NCBI GenBank assembly: GCA_033439265.1
Contig: JAVTVX010000027.1
Coordinates: 2,557,001-2,621,000 of the forward strand
Reading direction: 5' to 3'
Origin: Dillenia suffruticosa
Lineage: Eukaryota > Streptophyta > Magnoliopsida > Dilleniales > Dilleniaceae
DNA: 64,000 nucleotides
Part shown: positions 36,601-49,300 of the stretch, piece by piece
Position numbering within the stretch: the first letter of the stretch is position 1
Layout of the letters: every line of letters starts with the position of its first letter
Program-made: the position numbers and the translations under genes
Notes under the pieces: generated by a model
What the model was told of the DNA's origin: nothing
The model's input: the letters and a program-made list of their open reading frames with translations, nothing else
Database searches by the model: none

Positions 36601-37049
36601 ATCCACATGCGTTATTGTGCAGTCTACTATGCTATGCTAAGAAACACCGAGGAAAGAGAGAGAGAGAGAGAGGTGTTCTAGTAGGTTTGAGTGTGTGTGT
36701 AGAAACGTGTGGGGTTGGCGTCCGCGGAGTGGGAATCCATATACTTTCTTCTGCCTTTTGCCCTTTTATGGGCGGAGGATTGTCTACAATGTTTGCACGA
36801 CACTCATGTCATCCGTCGTGAATGCGAATGCTCACTTTGAAAAAAAAATACCATTTAAATTATATATGTGAATTTAAGAAAATATTTTTATTATATGGTT
36901 TTAATTTAGCTTAAACAGGAAAATAATTTTCGTACAACCCCGAACGTACGGAAAGTTGAGCGCCTGAGCTTGTCCGCTCCCCAGAATAGAGGATCAAGGA
37001 AAAAACAGGCTGCCGCACTTTCTGTCACATAGAGCAATTCCTCACCTAA
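36238..37049. other. MAPKKK3 leader/promoter region rich in GA tracts
   Basis: At least five short (GA)n runs (about 36255, 36383, 36569, 36590 and 36655) lie within 450 bases upstream of the MAPKKK3 ATG, then ordinary AT-rich sequence. Plant promoters and leaders often carry such purine/pyrimidine runs. No TATA box was assigned. Confidence 0.4.
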
Positions 37050-37484
37050 GGTGTTTGGAATTGCTTATAAGGAAACCAACTTATAACTAAAAATTATATT
37101 TATGATTATTTGTTAATTAAAATTTATAAAAATACTTATAAATCAAAAAATATTTTTTTCATTTTTGTACCTTTAAACACAACTAAAATAAGTTACTTTG
37201 ATTAACAAAATAATATTTTTAACCTTTTATTTTTAACAAAAATTACAACTATACCACATATTTCATGTTCTAATTAGTTAGGTAAAAATATCTTATGTCC
37301 ATCATGATTTTTTCTCTATTTTATAGAATTTATAAGTATTTATTTTATCAATATTTTTAAATAATATTTATTCAAATAAATAACAACTTATTTTTTAAAA
37401 CAACTAAAATGGGTTTATAAACTAAAAAACTGTTTATAAACATCAAGTGCTTATAAACAGTAATTTTTAAACAATCCCAAACGA
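37050..37484. mobile_element. MITE, probably hAT-like
   Basis: Starts GGTGTTTGGAATTGCTTATAAG and ends ACAGTAATTTTTAAACAATCCCAAACGA, so the ends are imperfect inverted repeats (GTTTGGRATTG). The flanks TCACCTAA and TCTCCTAA form an 8-bp target duplication with one mismatch, as hAT elements make. Subterminal CTTATAA/TTATAAG words repeat throughout. There is no coding capacity in 435 bases. Confidence 0.65.
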
Positions 37485-37547
37485 TCTCCTAATATGCCTA
37501 TCTAAAACATAATTATTCTAATCTCCTTCTAACCGATTAATCAAATA

Positions 37548-37738
37548 TATATATATTTTTGTACTTGATTAATCGGCATTTGAAATCATATTTTGATTGA
37601 TTCGATTCGAGTTACAATTGAATCCTAATTAGAGAGAGCTCCCCATCGTAATTATTTTTATTCTCAAGATTCGAATTCGAATATTGATTAAGAGATTTAG
37701 TATTTTCTCATCAAACCAACTGTCCATTAATAGGATTA
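37548..37738 (-). repeat. SINE-like dispersed repeat, copy 9 (reverse)
   Basis: Minus strand reads AAATCTCTTAATCAATATTC, GAATTCGAATCTTGAGAATA, GATGGGGAGCTCTCTCTAAT, AACTCGAATCGAATCAATC and TGATTTCAAATGCCGATTAA, then a degenerate A-tail. One of the clearer copies. Confidence 0.65.
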
Positions 37739-39529
37739 TTTTTATTTTCCTCTCATAATGAGCATCTAGGTCTACCGCTAAAATATATATGATTTAAGTT
37801 GTAATTTATGATTTTGTGATTATGAAATTCACATATTGTATAGTTGATCAACCATCTCATTGGTGTTTGGATAATACAATCATCTTTTAATATGTAAATT
37901 TTTTCTGGGATATATTTTTTTATGGTATATTAGAATAGATATAAATAAAATTATTTCAAAGTTACAATTGACTTTGGGGGCCATTCATGTAAAACTCTTA
38001 AACCCCATTTGCATTCAACCACAATCGTTGTCATCCTTACCATAAATATTGCCTAAAAATGTTCACATGGGATTTTAACTTTATTCTAAACTATGTATGA
38101 CTTTTTCTAAGTAGTGAATTTTTTTTTAATTCCATAGGTCATGGCTTACATTTTTTGATTGAAATTTCATGTCACACGTACGTGATTTTTACAAGGAGCT
38201 TTACGCCCCTAGCCTTGATTGAATCATTCTTGCCCAACAAGAAACTAGACACTGCACAAACGTTGAGAAGAAGGTTCAACTCAACTTAGGATCATGGGTT
38301 GGGTCTGACTTGATAATCTCATTCGACTTTTTTAATCCCCTGAAAATGTTGTTTTTAACCTTTTTTTTTTGACCAAAACTACTCTACCCACTCCCCCACC
38401 CCCCCCCCAAGGGTCCCATGTACGAAAAAATTGCTAAATTTCTACCTGCGTGTTTGACAACATCGCGAAAAAGAAAGGTAAAATAAAGGAAGAAAAAAAA
38501 AAGATGAAAAAGAAGGGAAAAAAAAGGGTAAAATTAAAAACCACTTTTGATAAAGAGAGGGAATATATTAAAAATATATATAAATTTATTATTTTATCTT
38601 TTTTAAGTTTATTTTTTTTTACAGAGGATATAAAGATAAATTTGATATTTAAAATTTTACAGAGGAATTCTTCCCTTCCAAATAAAATCTATCGATTTGG
38701 TGGAATTAAAAAATTGAGTACGGAGAATAATTCTCTAAAATCTTTCCCTTTAATAAAGTAGGTTTTTAAAAAGTCCTCCCTTATCCATAAATATTCTCTA
38801 TCGAAACAGACCGCAAGAGTCAAAAAAAAAAATAATACCATCACAAATAATAAAACAATTTTATAAAAAGAAATATATATATATATATATATATATGATC
38901 ATTTCCCTAGAACGTAAATTGGTATGCAGACAATACAATTATTATTATCTAAATTATGATTTGAGTAAGAAATTCATTCTGATCCCAAAAGTGAAAGAAC
39001 TAAATTATTTGATGTAGAAATGCAACATTTGGCAAGGTCCTCTTCTACTTGATGTAACCTGGCAACTGTCCCTCAACTTGGAGGGCTAAAGTTGGCAAGG
39101 GCCAATTCAATTATTCCAATTGGACCCGATATGGCTTCAAGTTGCACCCTCATTTTGACTACGTCTAAAATCCAAAAGCTTCAAGTTGCAAGGATTCGTG
39201 CTTTTGCCCTTATTTGAGGGCATATCTCTTCATGTGAACTCCTTATTTGTATAATGTAGATAAGATTGCACAAAAGCTTTGACATGCATGTCTGTCTTTT
39301 TACGGAATTCTTCCTGATTTAAATATTTATAAAAATTCTATTTATGAAATAGTTTTTTCGATATAATTTTCTTTTATTTTTAAGTTTTGAACTTAATATT
39401 TGATTAAAAATTTTAATATTTTATTTTACTAAATCGATTATCTGATACCCGGAATAAATTATCTTCCTCTCTCTCTCTCTTTCAAACGTGTGGAAAAGAA
39501 GGAATGATTTTTAATTTTATGAATGTTTT

Positions 39530-39531
<2 letters not shown>

Positions 39532-39614
<83 letters not shown>

Positions 39615-39620
39615 CCCCCC
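39532..39620. repeat. (CT)40 microsatellite ending in a C-run
   Basis: About 80 bases of CT followed by nine C, within the CALS5 upstream spacer. Confidence 0.97.
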
Positions 39621-40960
39621 TAATTGAAACAGGTGGAAAAGAAGGAATGATATATTAACTTTTTGAGTGTTTCTTCGTTCTTACAAAATATTTAATTTAA
39701 ATTATTGGTGTGGCCAGAAAAAGGAGTCCAACGGCGATGCCACCAAGATTGTAGACATTAACCTAAACAGGTTGATTTGATTTATTATTTTATTTTTGGA
39801 GGGTGTACTACTTTTAACCCTTTTTTAAAAAATAGATATATTTTATTTCTTATTTTACAACATTTATATCCCTATGGAGAAAAATAGAATATAAGTTTAT
39901 TCAGATAATTTTTATATATTATTTTAGATATATTAAATGCTATTTTAAAATCTTAATTGTATTAACCAAATTTAATTTTTCTCTCTATAAAATTACCATT
40001 TTTCTTTTATTCTTTTCCCCTCTAATCTTTTATTCGGTACAAAAAATACCTAAATGTCTAAATTCTTAATAATCCTCAAATTCATTATTCTATCATCACA
40101 AACTATTAATGCAATATCATTGCCCACCGATTCGCTTGTCTCGACAGAACCTCTTGCCCCACGGAAATGATTAAGGGTCATATTAAAAAGAAGAAAAAAA
40201 AAAGGTCAGTATGAAAAATAAATAATTTCAGCATGTTGACAATTTTCCACAGATAATAATAAGTTTGAAAATATAACTAGATTGCTTGGCTTGCAGCTTG
40301 TGATTTAATGAGTTCCCTTACAATCATTCATGTCTTCTTTTACAAATTTGGTCCCCAAAGGAGACACAAACAGAAAAAACAAAAACGAAACAATTCATAA
40401 ATTATTAATAATAAAAAATTAAAATAATTAAATACGTTGTTATTAATGATAAGAGCTATTTTTTTTAAAATTTCGTTGCAATCGTCTTTGATAATTAATT
40501 TATTATGACTAATATTTTTTTCACCAGAAGGTTGGGCATCTTAATGCAAAGACAGGTGGGCATACTAAGCCTAGCTGCAGCCGCCATGAATATCAACAGC
40601 TTCGTGTAGGTCTCCAGAGGAGATATTTAAGTTGAAGTATCCAACTTTAATTGCATCACGACGAGTGAGACCTCCTCTTCAGGACATAGACAACCTGCCA
40701 ACGTAATACCTTAAACGAGACATGTCTGACCATATCTAAAAAAACTTAGATCTACACTCAAATTCTATATAAAAAAATGATTATTATCCAAAGATTATAC
40801 ATAAAAGAATTTCACGAACTTGTTTATAAATAGATTTATTCACATGGGTCATAAAAAAAGAGAATGAAAATAAGATTATGTCGAAAGAAAAAAAAAAAGA
40901 TCTTTATTTCATTAAATGGGATCGGTCATATTGATCATTTTACGTCATTAGATTCTATTA

Positions 40961-40965
<5 letters not shown>

Positions 40966-41004
<39 letters not shown>
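40966..41004. repeat. Long A homopolymer
   Basis: About 37 consecutive A residues in the MAPKKK3-CALS5 spacer. Confidence 0.93.
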
Positions 41005-41005
<1 letters not shown>

Positions 41006-41391
41006 ATGTTCGAACTTGCGACGGATCATATAATATCTCACAAAGTTTGTACGAAGCATTTAGCAAGTTCAAAGATTGCCCTTTTTTTTAAAGGAGCCAA
41101 CTAAATTTTTTTCAAAAGATTTCATAGTTTTCTTGCTAAGTGGGTCACACCATGATATACAATGCTAGAAAAGATTGACAGGGTGATGGCAAATCCCCTA
41201 GGTTCTACCTAACCACTTGTCTTTGATGAATTATCCTATGAATCATTTAAATTCTAATAATTTCTTAAAATCATGGCGCTTGATTTTTCCCCTTCCCGAG
41301 AAGAAGATTTAACTTTATACGTGGACCTATTCTTTTTCCCTTTGGGCCCATCTCATAGAAAGACTGTGCCGACAGAGGTCTTTAGAATGCC

Positions 41392-41572
41392 GTGAACAGT
41401 GACGTCACTTAATCGAGATCAAAAATTCGATTCTATGCAGAAACAGAAAAAATTAATATTGAGAGACCTATCTCCTTAATCGGACCCTACAAGTAATTGA
41501 TCCAGATTAATCAGGATAAATCCTGAATATTGGGTTAGTGATCTAATCATAATACCAAAAAATAAAAGAAAT
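41392..41572 (+). repeat. SINE-like dispersed repeat, copy 10
   Basis: CACTTAATCGAGATCAAAAATTCGATTC (box B-like), GAGAGACCTATCTCCTTAAT, GGACCCTACAAGTAATTGAT, CCAGATTAATCAGGATAAAT and ATCATAATACC plus an A-rich tail, following the family order. Confidence 0.6.
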
Positions 41573-42146
41573 TACCATGAGCAGTGAAGAAAGTCATTAT
41601 TTTTTATTCTCATTATTAATATTTAAAATAAGATATTCTGATTAATCTATTTTAAAAGTAATATTAATTAAAAATTTTCATGAAGAGTCTTGCCCTAATA
41701 CAACAAAAGTCTTATTTGTATTGTGAAACAAAATCAAAATTTTGTATTAAACAGTCAAAGTACGGTACAGTTTTAAAATTACAATTTAAATGAGGGGAAA
41801 TTAAATTTTTTAAGAAGGCAAAAAAATTTAAAATTATAATTTAAAAAAAATTAATTTAGGAATAGTCCCCAACTTTTACTCCTAATGGAATAAGATATTC
41901 CTTTTATTTTCTAGCTTGGAGGTATATAGCATGGCCTTCTCAAATTACTTTATCCATACTAATTTTGTATAAGAATGATTGAACCATATGATAATAGCAG
42001 ATAGCTATTCTTTTACTCATAAAACCTACATCTCTAATATAAGATATAATATCAAAATTTTTTTAATATAATTACAAATATTTTATGAGTAAAATTAATT
42101 AAAACACATTCTAATCAACTACAAACATGGTCTTTAAGAAAACAGT

Positions 42147-42212
42147 CTGGTGATCACAATTCTCTCCCCCAATCTGATAATTTTATATTTGAATCTTTTT
42201 ATGTAACAAAAA
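42147..42212 (+). repeat. Short tRNA-like retroelement, copy A
   Basis: AGTCTGGTGATCACAATTC, then TATTTGAATCTTTTTATGTAAC and an A9 tail. Box A-like head, box B-like TTTGAATC and an A-tail within about 70 bases. Confidence 0.4.
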
Positions 42213-43253
42213 AAAAATCAACTACAAACATGATGATTGAATTTTGGAATCACAAGTGTAATTAAATAATCGGCCTTAAAGAGAGAGAGAGATTCCATTG
42301 AATGAATCATTAATCTAAGAACAAGCAAAGTGAGCATCCACAATAATGTAATTAAAAAAGTAAAGCCAGGGGTTTAGTATTTAAGCTAAATCCTATTATC
42401 CATGTGATGATTATGGGATCATCGAAATATCGTACCTACATTTGGACCTACCCATTACTATTATTGGTTTTTTTTTTAAAAAAAAGGAAAAACAATTATT
42501 TAACAATATGAAATAAAAAAAATAATAATAATAGCGTGACGGATAGACCTCCAAAGTCACGTCAAATTCGTTGTCCTAAATGTTGCAGTTGGGTCCCTTG
42601 TTTAAAGTTAACCATAGTGGGCGGCTGCCATCCATCGCGTTTCTTCTCTCCCCCTTCCCTTTTGAGTTTGAGGTCAGGGGCGATTGATGTTTTTAAAATC
42701 ATATTTAGTTTAATTATCTCAATTTATAATTAAATTTTTTATAAAAATAATTCTCTTAATATAATTTTTTTATTTTTTAAAATTTAAATCTAAATTTTAA
42801 TTATTTAATATTTTTATTATTAAATCAACTTTCTATTAACATTAACAATAAATAGATGACTTATTTTATCTTTTCTATCTTTCTCTCTCTCTTATTATCA
42901 TTTCTGTCGATCATGAATCACATGTCTGATTGCTCTCTAAAATTGATAAGCCCATATAGTCCTGATCAACAAAGGAGTAATCATCCCAATTAAGATATGA
43001 TTATTTTACACAAAAAGAAATCAAAAAAAAAAAATGTTGAGTAAAATCCAAGTAATATCGGTTATAGTTTGGTGTTATCCCATTGTGACTGCCAAATATT
43101 TTTAAAAGTCAACCAAAATAATATTTTTTCATAATAGTATTTAAAAATTTAACACTATAGTTTTTATGTCTCTTCGTAAGCGTACCAATTTTTTGGGTAT
43201 GACATAACCTTTTTTTTTTCTATTTTTTCAATTTATTATTTTAACGTGGATAT

Positions 43254-43552
43254 ACATGGTGATGATAAATAATGTTTCTCTTTATTATTATTATTTTTTG
43301 GTTCTCTCTCTTTATTTTTAATAATTAAAATGTTTTAATAAATAGATGAAGAATACATGTTTGTTATGCTGGAGTTAGAAAGGGGACCCAAATTGGAGTG
43401 TTCTTTTTTTTTTTTTTTTTAATTTGGCCAATATTCGTGGCATATAATAATAGAAATTTGCCTCACCATTATATGATAATTTGTTTAAAATATTTAAGTA
43501 AAATGGAAAATATTAGAACGTAAATTTTATAAATAGAAATACTTGATTAACA
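43254..43552 (+). repeat. Duplicated segment, copy A (partner at 47391-47655)
   Basis: Shares with 47391-47655 the blocks ACATGGT.ATGATAAATAAT, AATAGATGAAGAA.ACA, TGCTGGAGTTAGAAAGGGG, TAGAAATTTGCCTCACCATT, ATGATAATTTGTTTAAAAT and AAATGGAAAATATTAGAA in order. This copy has an extra T-rich insertion at about 43398-43440. Confidence 0.85.
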
Positions 43553-45540
43553 CAAATTTTGGATCAGATTGAAGTGCAGAAGATGGCGATTGGGTGATTT
43601 CAAAGGACAATGAAGATGGATGAAGAGAGAGAATATCGCCTTGGAGGAGGAGAGAGAAAGAGAGGGACGCGTTTTGTGTTACATAAGATAGAGAAGAAGA
43701 GGGGAGAGAGGGAGTGAGACTCTTAAACCCTGGCTTCTTTCTTTTTTTTCTTTTTTATTTTTTTTAGGCCTTGGGGGATGGCCCGTCTTGGCCCATGTCA
43801 TCCTGTGAAGAAATTCGTCAAGACCCGTCTCAGCCCGTGCTGCTCCGGTGATGAAATTGGTGATGACCTGACCCGATCCGACCCGACCCGACCCGACCCT
43901 GTCCCTTTTATAAAATTTGGGTCCGTCGTCTCATCCTTATCCAGGGACGAGATGGGTCGTCCCTAAAGAAATGACCCTTATTAACAGCCCAGGTTAAAAC
44001 TGATCGAAATTTAAAGAAAAATAAAGAGTAAAAATGATAATTTATTTTTATGTTATCCTCTCCTAAACATTTTTTAGAAATAGAATTGGGATCGAAACCA
44101 AAACCTTAAAAAATCAAGAATTTAAGAATTTAAAAGAAATCATAAAAATCGATTAGAACCGTAAAAAATTATGAAAAAATAACTAAAAATATCAAACAAA
44201 ACTAGAATTTTCTTATCTAGAACCTGAATTGGACTAAAGCCAACAGGTTCTGAAATCAAAATTAAAACCATCATGTCGATTCTAATTTCTATATGTTTTT
44301 ATTTGGTTCTGATTCGGTTCAAAACTTTGGGTATATCTGATTGCAATAAATTGGTGATTAATTATACTTTAATTGTGCCTTTAATGAGATGACAAAGAGG
44401 AATTTAAATAACTTGTATAAGATGTGCTGATCACATGCTTAATACAAAAGTCTGATTAGGATATGTAAGATATGATTTAATAAGAAGTTTTAGATTGGAT
44501 TGAATATAATTACTTAGGAATTATTGTTGCATTTTCTATTTTATAAAATTATAATATGTCAACAGTTGTAAATTCAATTTTAGACTTTAAAAATATATTA
44601 ACATGGCATCCGGAAAATCTCAACTTCATTAATTTTCTTGATATTACTTCGATTTCCCAATAATGTTTTTCAACTAAAATATAAAAAAAAAAAAACCATC
44701 GATTAGGAAAAAAAGAAATAATATTATATGAACATATTTATTATTATTATTTTTTTAATTTTTCCAAATAAATTGTGATATGAGTAAATCATTTTAGATT
44801 CATTTGCTCTCAACATTGCATATTTAGACAAAGTGGGAGGAGATTTGAATTAAACAATCTCCAAATAAAAATACATACTTATGAGATTGGTATTTATTTT
44901 TTCCAACTACACCAGACTTTCCAGCCTGGGTTTGATCAACATATCTTGTTCTTCAATAAGCCACTCCTTCATCCTTTTGACAAAAAAATGGAGCACCATT
45001 CTTAATGCCTTAAAGAAAGGGCTTAACCCTCACTAAATGCTATTAATTCAATTTGGGATGAGTTTTTTTTGCACAAATTAAATTAAAGAATTAGGGTTAG
45101 CAAGAATCTTGGATCAAATTAACATTATCAATCGAAGATTAATATTTTCTAACTTTTAATTTTGGTAAAGAGAAAAATTAATATTTAGGAGATTGTGTAA
45201 TAGGAGAAAAATAATCCGACGATAAACTCACGAATTAATTAGAGAGATAAAAAGAGGGAAAAAAAAAGGAGAGAAAGAGAGAGTTATTTTTGAAAAAAAA
45301 AATGAGAAAAATAAGCTTCATTTTCGTATATTATATATAAATATTTAAGTTTTTTTCCCTAGCTTTATCGTACCCCGAACCCACCTCCTTAAATTTTAAG
45401 AATTTTTTTTTTTTTTATAAAATTGAGAAAGTATTATTGCACTATTTTCTGTTCTACTATGGTACCTAACCTTATTATCAGAAAATCACGATGTAACATA
45501 TATATATTTTTACATGAAATAATAAGATTATGCTAATGAA

Positions 45541-45615
45541 TTACGGCTCAACTGGTATTATCCGTTTCCCTTATTATGATATCGAATTTGAGTTTCCTTA
45601 TGTATAAAAAAAAAT
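45541..45615 (+). repeat. Short tRNA-like retroelement, copy B
   Basis: ACGGCTCAACTGGTATTATC (box A-like), then ATCGAATTTGAGTTTCCTTATGTATA and an A9 tail, the same layout and size as copy A. Confidence 0.4.
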
Positions 45616-45937
45616 AGAATAATAAGATTGTGCCCAATATATGATGAGACAGGTTATGTATTTATGTTATGTATGTATTCTATAAATAAGTAAAAATTAT
45701 GAAAAAAAACACAAAAAAAAAGAAATTTAGAAAAAAAAAAAAAAAGATGTTTAAATCAAGTGGGCGAGAAATTTAGCAAGGGGAATAATAAAGGAGGCTG
45801 TTGTGGGTGAGGCACAGGCAGTCAAGCTAATTTCAAAACCAATTCCCAGCACACAGCTCATTTCAGACATCAATCCTACACATAAAATTCCGGACAACCA
45901 GACGCTTTATTTTGGGCATCAAGAAACGTTCAACCCA

Positions 45938-45941
<4 letters not shown>

Positions 45942-45977
<36 letters not shown>

Positions 45978-46084
45978 GCAATTTCAATGTCATCCCCCGA
46001 ATTTGTAGTGCTCTCGGCATTACTCTTTTTCCCCTCATCTCTCGCTGCGTGCAGTCACTGATCTCTCTCTCTCTCTCTCTCTCT
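45942..46084. repeat. Two (CT)n tracts in the probable CALS5 leader/promoter
   Basis: CT runs at 45942-45975 and 46062-46084, 300-440 bases before the CALS5 ATG. Pyrimidine patches are frequent near plant transcription starts, so these may mark the promoter or leader. Confidence 0.8.
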
Positions 46085-46386
46085 ACGTTCTTGAAAAAGA
46101 ATAACAGAAGCAGCCCGTTTCTTGAATTTTTCCTTTCAATTGAAAATGACGATTTTATGAGGATTTGGTTCACAGTACTGTGGTGAGATCTTGGGTCTCA
46201 TCTTTCTTTCAGTTTTTTTGCATGATGAATGAATCTTGATTGTTGTGTTTTGATTGGAGAATCATCTGATTTTGTGAGGGTTGGTTCCATGCATTTGTCT
46301 TCCTGTAGGGGTTATTGAGAGAGAGGCATAAGGTGGGGGTGGTGGTAGTTAGTTAGTGTGGTTGTGACGGCAGCGGAAAGAGAGAG

Positions 46387-49300
46387 ATGTCGTCGTCGAG
46401 CAACAATGAAACGGTGGGGGTGGCTCATCCGCCGGCCTCACAGGTTCTTCTGAAAAGAGGGACGTCGAGAAGTGCAGCGACGACAACTTTCTCCTTGGAA
46501 GTGTTTGACAATGAAGTCGTTCCCTCTTCGCTCGGCTCCATCGCTCCCATTCTCCGCGTCGCAACCGAGATTGAAAACGAACGCCCTCGCGTCGCTTATC
46601 TCTGTATATCTCTCTCTCTCTCCCCCTTCCGCTCCAAGCCCTAACCTTTTCTTGTTTTGATTTTCATATGTTAGGGTTTCTTTAATTAAAAGCTTGTCTC
46701 CTGAAATCAGTTTGCTTTTTCTGTTTTGAAAAGGTCGATTCTATGCATTTGAAAAAGCGCATAGATTGGATCCGAGCTCCAGCGGACGTGGTGTGCGTCA
46801 GTTCAAGACTGCTCTCCTTCAACGTTTAGAGCGTGTATGCTCTCTCTCTCTCTCTCTCTGGGCTTCATTTTTTTTTTGTTTAAAAAGAAAGATAAGAGGA
46901 TCTTAAGAATCCAAAATGGTTTTTCAACGGGATACGGTAGAAGAGTATCAATTTCTATGAGATAAAATTTCAGAAACTCATCCGATCTTCGCTCAGATGA
47001 ATTTTCCTTAGATGGAAAAATATAATCATATTTTGTTATTAAAAATTTAATTCCAACCACAATAATAGTATATTTAACGATCTTGAGTTTTTGCCTATGG
47101 GCGATAGGCCAATTGGGTGCCTTCTCATTCTCTTTAAAGGTTTTGAATTTAATTTTTCTCTGTGTATCAATAGAAAGAAAAATCTTGATTTTTAAGCATA
47201 TAAGTTTTTATTTTTATTTTTTTGTATTTGACCAATCAATATCCATATCAATTAATTCGGTTTAACTACCCTAAAATCTATTTAGGAATTGACTTTCTCG
47301 ATATCTATTTTTTCATTTTCAATATTTAAATTCGAAATTTTAATTAGAAGAGTCTAATGGCCGACTACTCTCCCATACGCGATTTTAACCACATGGTCAT
47401 GATAAATAATATTTCTCTTTATTTTTTTATTAAAATTTTTTAATAAAAGTGATAGATAGGATTGAATTTGCAATACATAGATGAAGAAGACAGTTTTGTT
47501 ATTGCTGGAGTTAGAAAGGGGCTCCTATGTGAAGTGAATAGAAATTTGCCTCACCATTACATGATAATTTAACCATTATATGATAATTTGTTTAAAATTG
47601 CTAACTAAAATGGAAAATATTAGAAAGTAATTTTATAAATAGAAATTATGGATTAATTTTATAAAGTAATTTTTTCCTTTTATGTTAATCTCTTTTAAAT
47701 ATTTTGATTGTTTTGTCTGAGTTGGGCTAAGCCAATCTGCCCAACTTCAATTGGGCCACGAAAAGAACTTTTATGGATTGAGATCGGGTTGTTGCTGTTG
47801 GGCCTATAACTCTGTCCATATCCTTTTCCTTCATCTTCTTCCACAAATACTTTTTAATGTTCGAAAATTTAACTGTCAGAATTAGAACGATTGATTAAAA
47901 ATAAATAAAAAGATAAAAATGAAGTGAGTTGGGTGTTGTTACTTGGTTGCAGGACAATGCATCGAGTCTTGCCTCAAGGGTTAAAAAGACAGATGCCCGA
48001 GAAATCGAGAGCTTCTATCAACAATACTATGAACACTATGTCAGAGCCCTTGACAAGGGCGAGCAAGCTGACAGGTACTCTTATATCACCAACTTCTCAT
48101 CTGGGTATCTTTGATTTTTCCCAAAACATGTCACTAATTTGTTCGTTCTCTACAGAGCTCAGCTTGGCAAAGCCTATCAGACCGCTGGAGTACTCTTTGA
48201 AGTGCTCTGCGCGGTCAACAAAACAGAGAAAGTCGAAGAAGTCGCCCCCGAGATCATTGCTGCGGCCAGAGATGTCCAGGAGAAGAAGGAAATCTATGCA
48301 CCTTACAACGTTCTTCCCCTTGACTCTGCTGGCGCTTCGCAGTCAATTATGCAGCTTGAAGAGGTTAAGGCTGCCGTGGCTGCTCTATGGAACACTCGTG
48401 GCTTGAATTGGCCAAGTGGGTTTGAGCAAACTAGGCAGAAGGCTGGAGACTTGGACCTTCTCGATTGGCTGAGGGCTATGTTTGGATTTCAGGTATGCTT
48501 TTCTGCGGTAAATATTAATGTCTTTATTTAAGCAGGAGATATGGCACGGGATATTGACTTTGTGTTTAATGCTTGCAGAGAGATAATGTCAGGAATCAGA
48601 GAGAGCACTTGATTTTGTTACTTGCTGATGTACATATAAGGCTTCACCCAAAACCTGAGCCGCTTAACAAGGCATGTACCATAGTACTATTTTAAGTTCT
48701 AATTCTGTTATATTTCCTAAACTTAATTTTAGTTTATGGGAATGTGACATGCTGTGGCAAGACATGTATGTCAGTCTTTCATTTCTTCTATGTACTTATT
48801 GCTCAGCCATATTCAGAACTAATTGTCTCTTTACCAAACATTGTGATTGGATCGACCCCTTTTCATCTAAAAGTCAGGGTTGAGTAATTTTGCCTGCTTT
48901 TCCTCTTTTCATTTGTCTTATTTCTAAATGCGCTGCATACCTGCAGCTTGATGAACGGGCTGTAGATGCTGTGATGAACAAGCTTTTCAAGAATTACAAA
49001 AACTGGTGCAAATTTTTGGGACGAAAGCACAGCTTACGGTATTTCATTTTTTGATATGTTTCATCATGGTTCCTGTATTTATGGAAGCTTTGTCTGAATA
49101 TAGTTATTAAGCATACATGGAGTGTGTAATTCTGTGTTGTAAAATTCTTGATGCCAACAGACTCCCTCAAGGACAACAAGAAGTGCAACAGCGAAAGATA
49201 CTGTATATGGGTTTATATCTTCTTATCTGGGGTGAAGCTGCTAATGTTCGTTTCATGCCAGAGTGCCTCTGTTATATTTTTCACAATGTAAGCTCTGTTT

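Larger units (their letters stand above)
37485..46386. other. Long intergenic region upstream of CALS5
   Basis: Head-to-head spacer between MAPKKK3 and CALS5 with no supported gene. It holds SINE-like copies, a 78-base (CT)n with C-run, long A-runs, an (ACCCG)n stretch (about 43865-43900), and a ~300-base segment that recurs in CALS5 intron 2. The last 450 bases are CT-rich and probably include the CALS5 leader. Confidence 0.55.

Noticed and set aside
43778..43966. 62-codon frame with RPDPTRPDP repeats
   Set aside because: Produced by an (ACCCG)n repeat in intergenic DNA; no family match.
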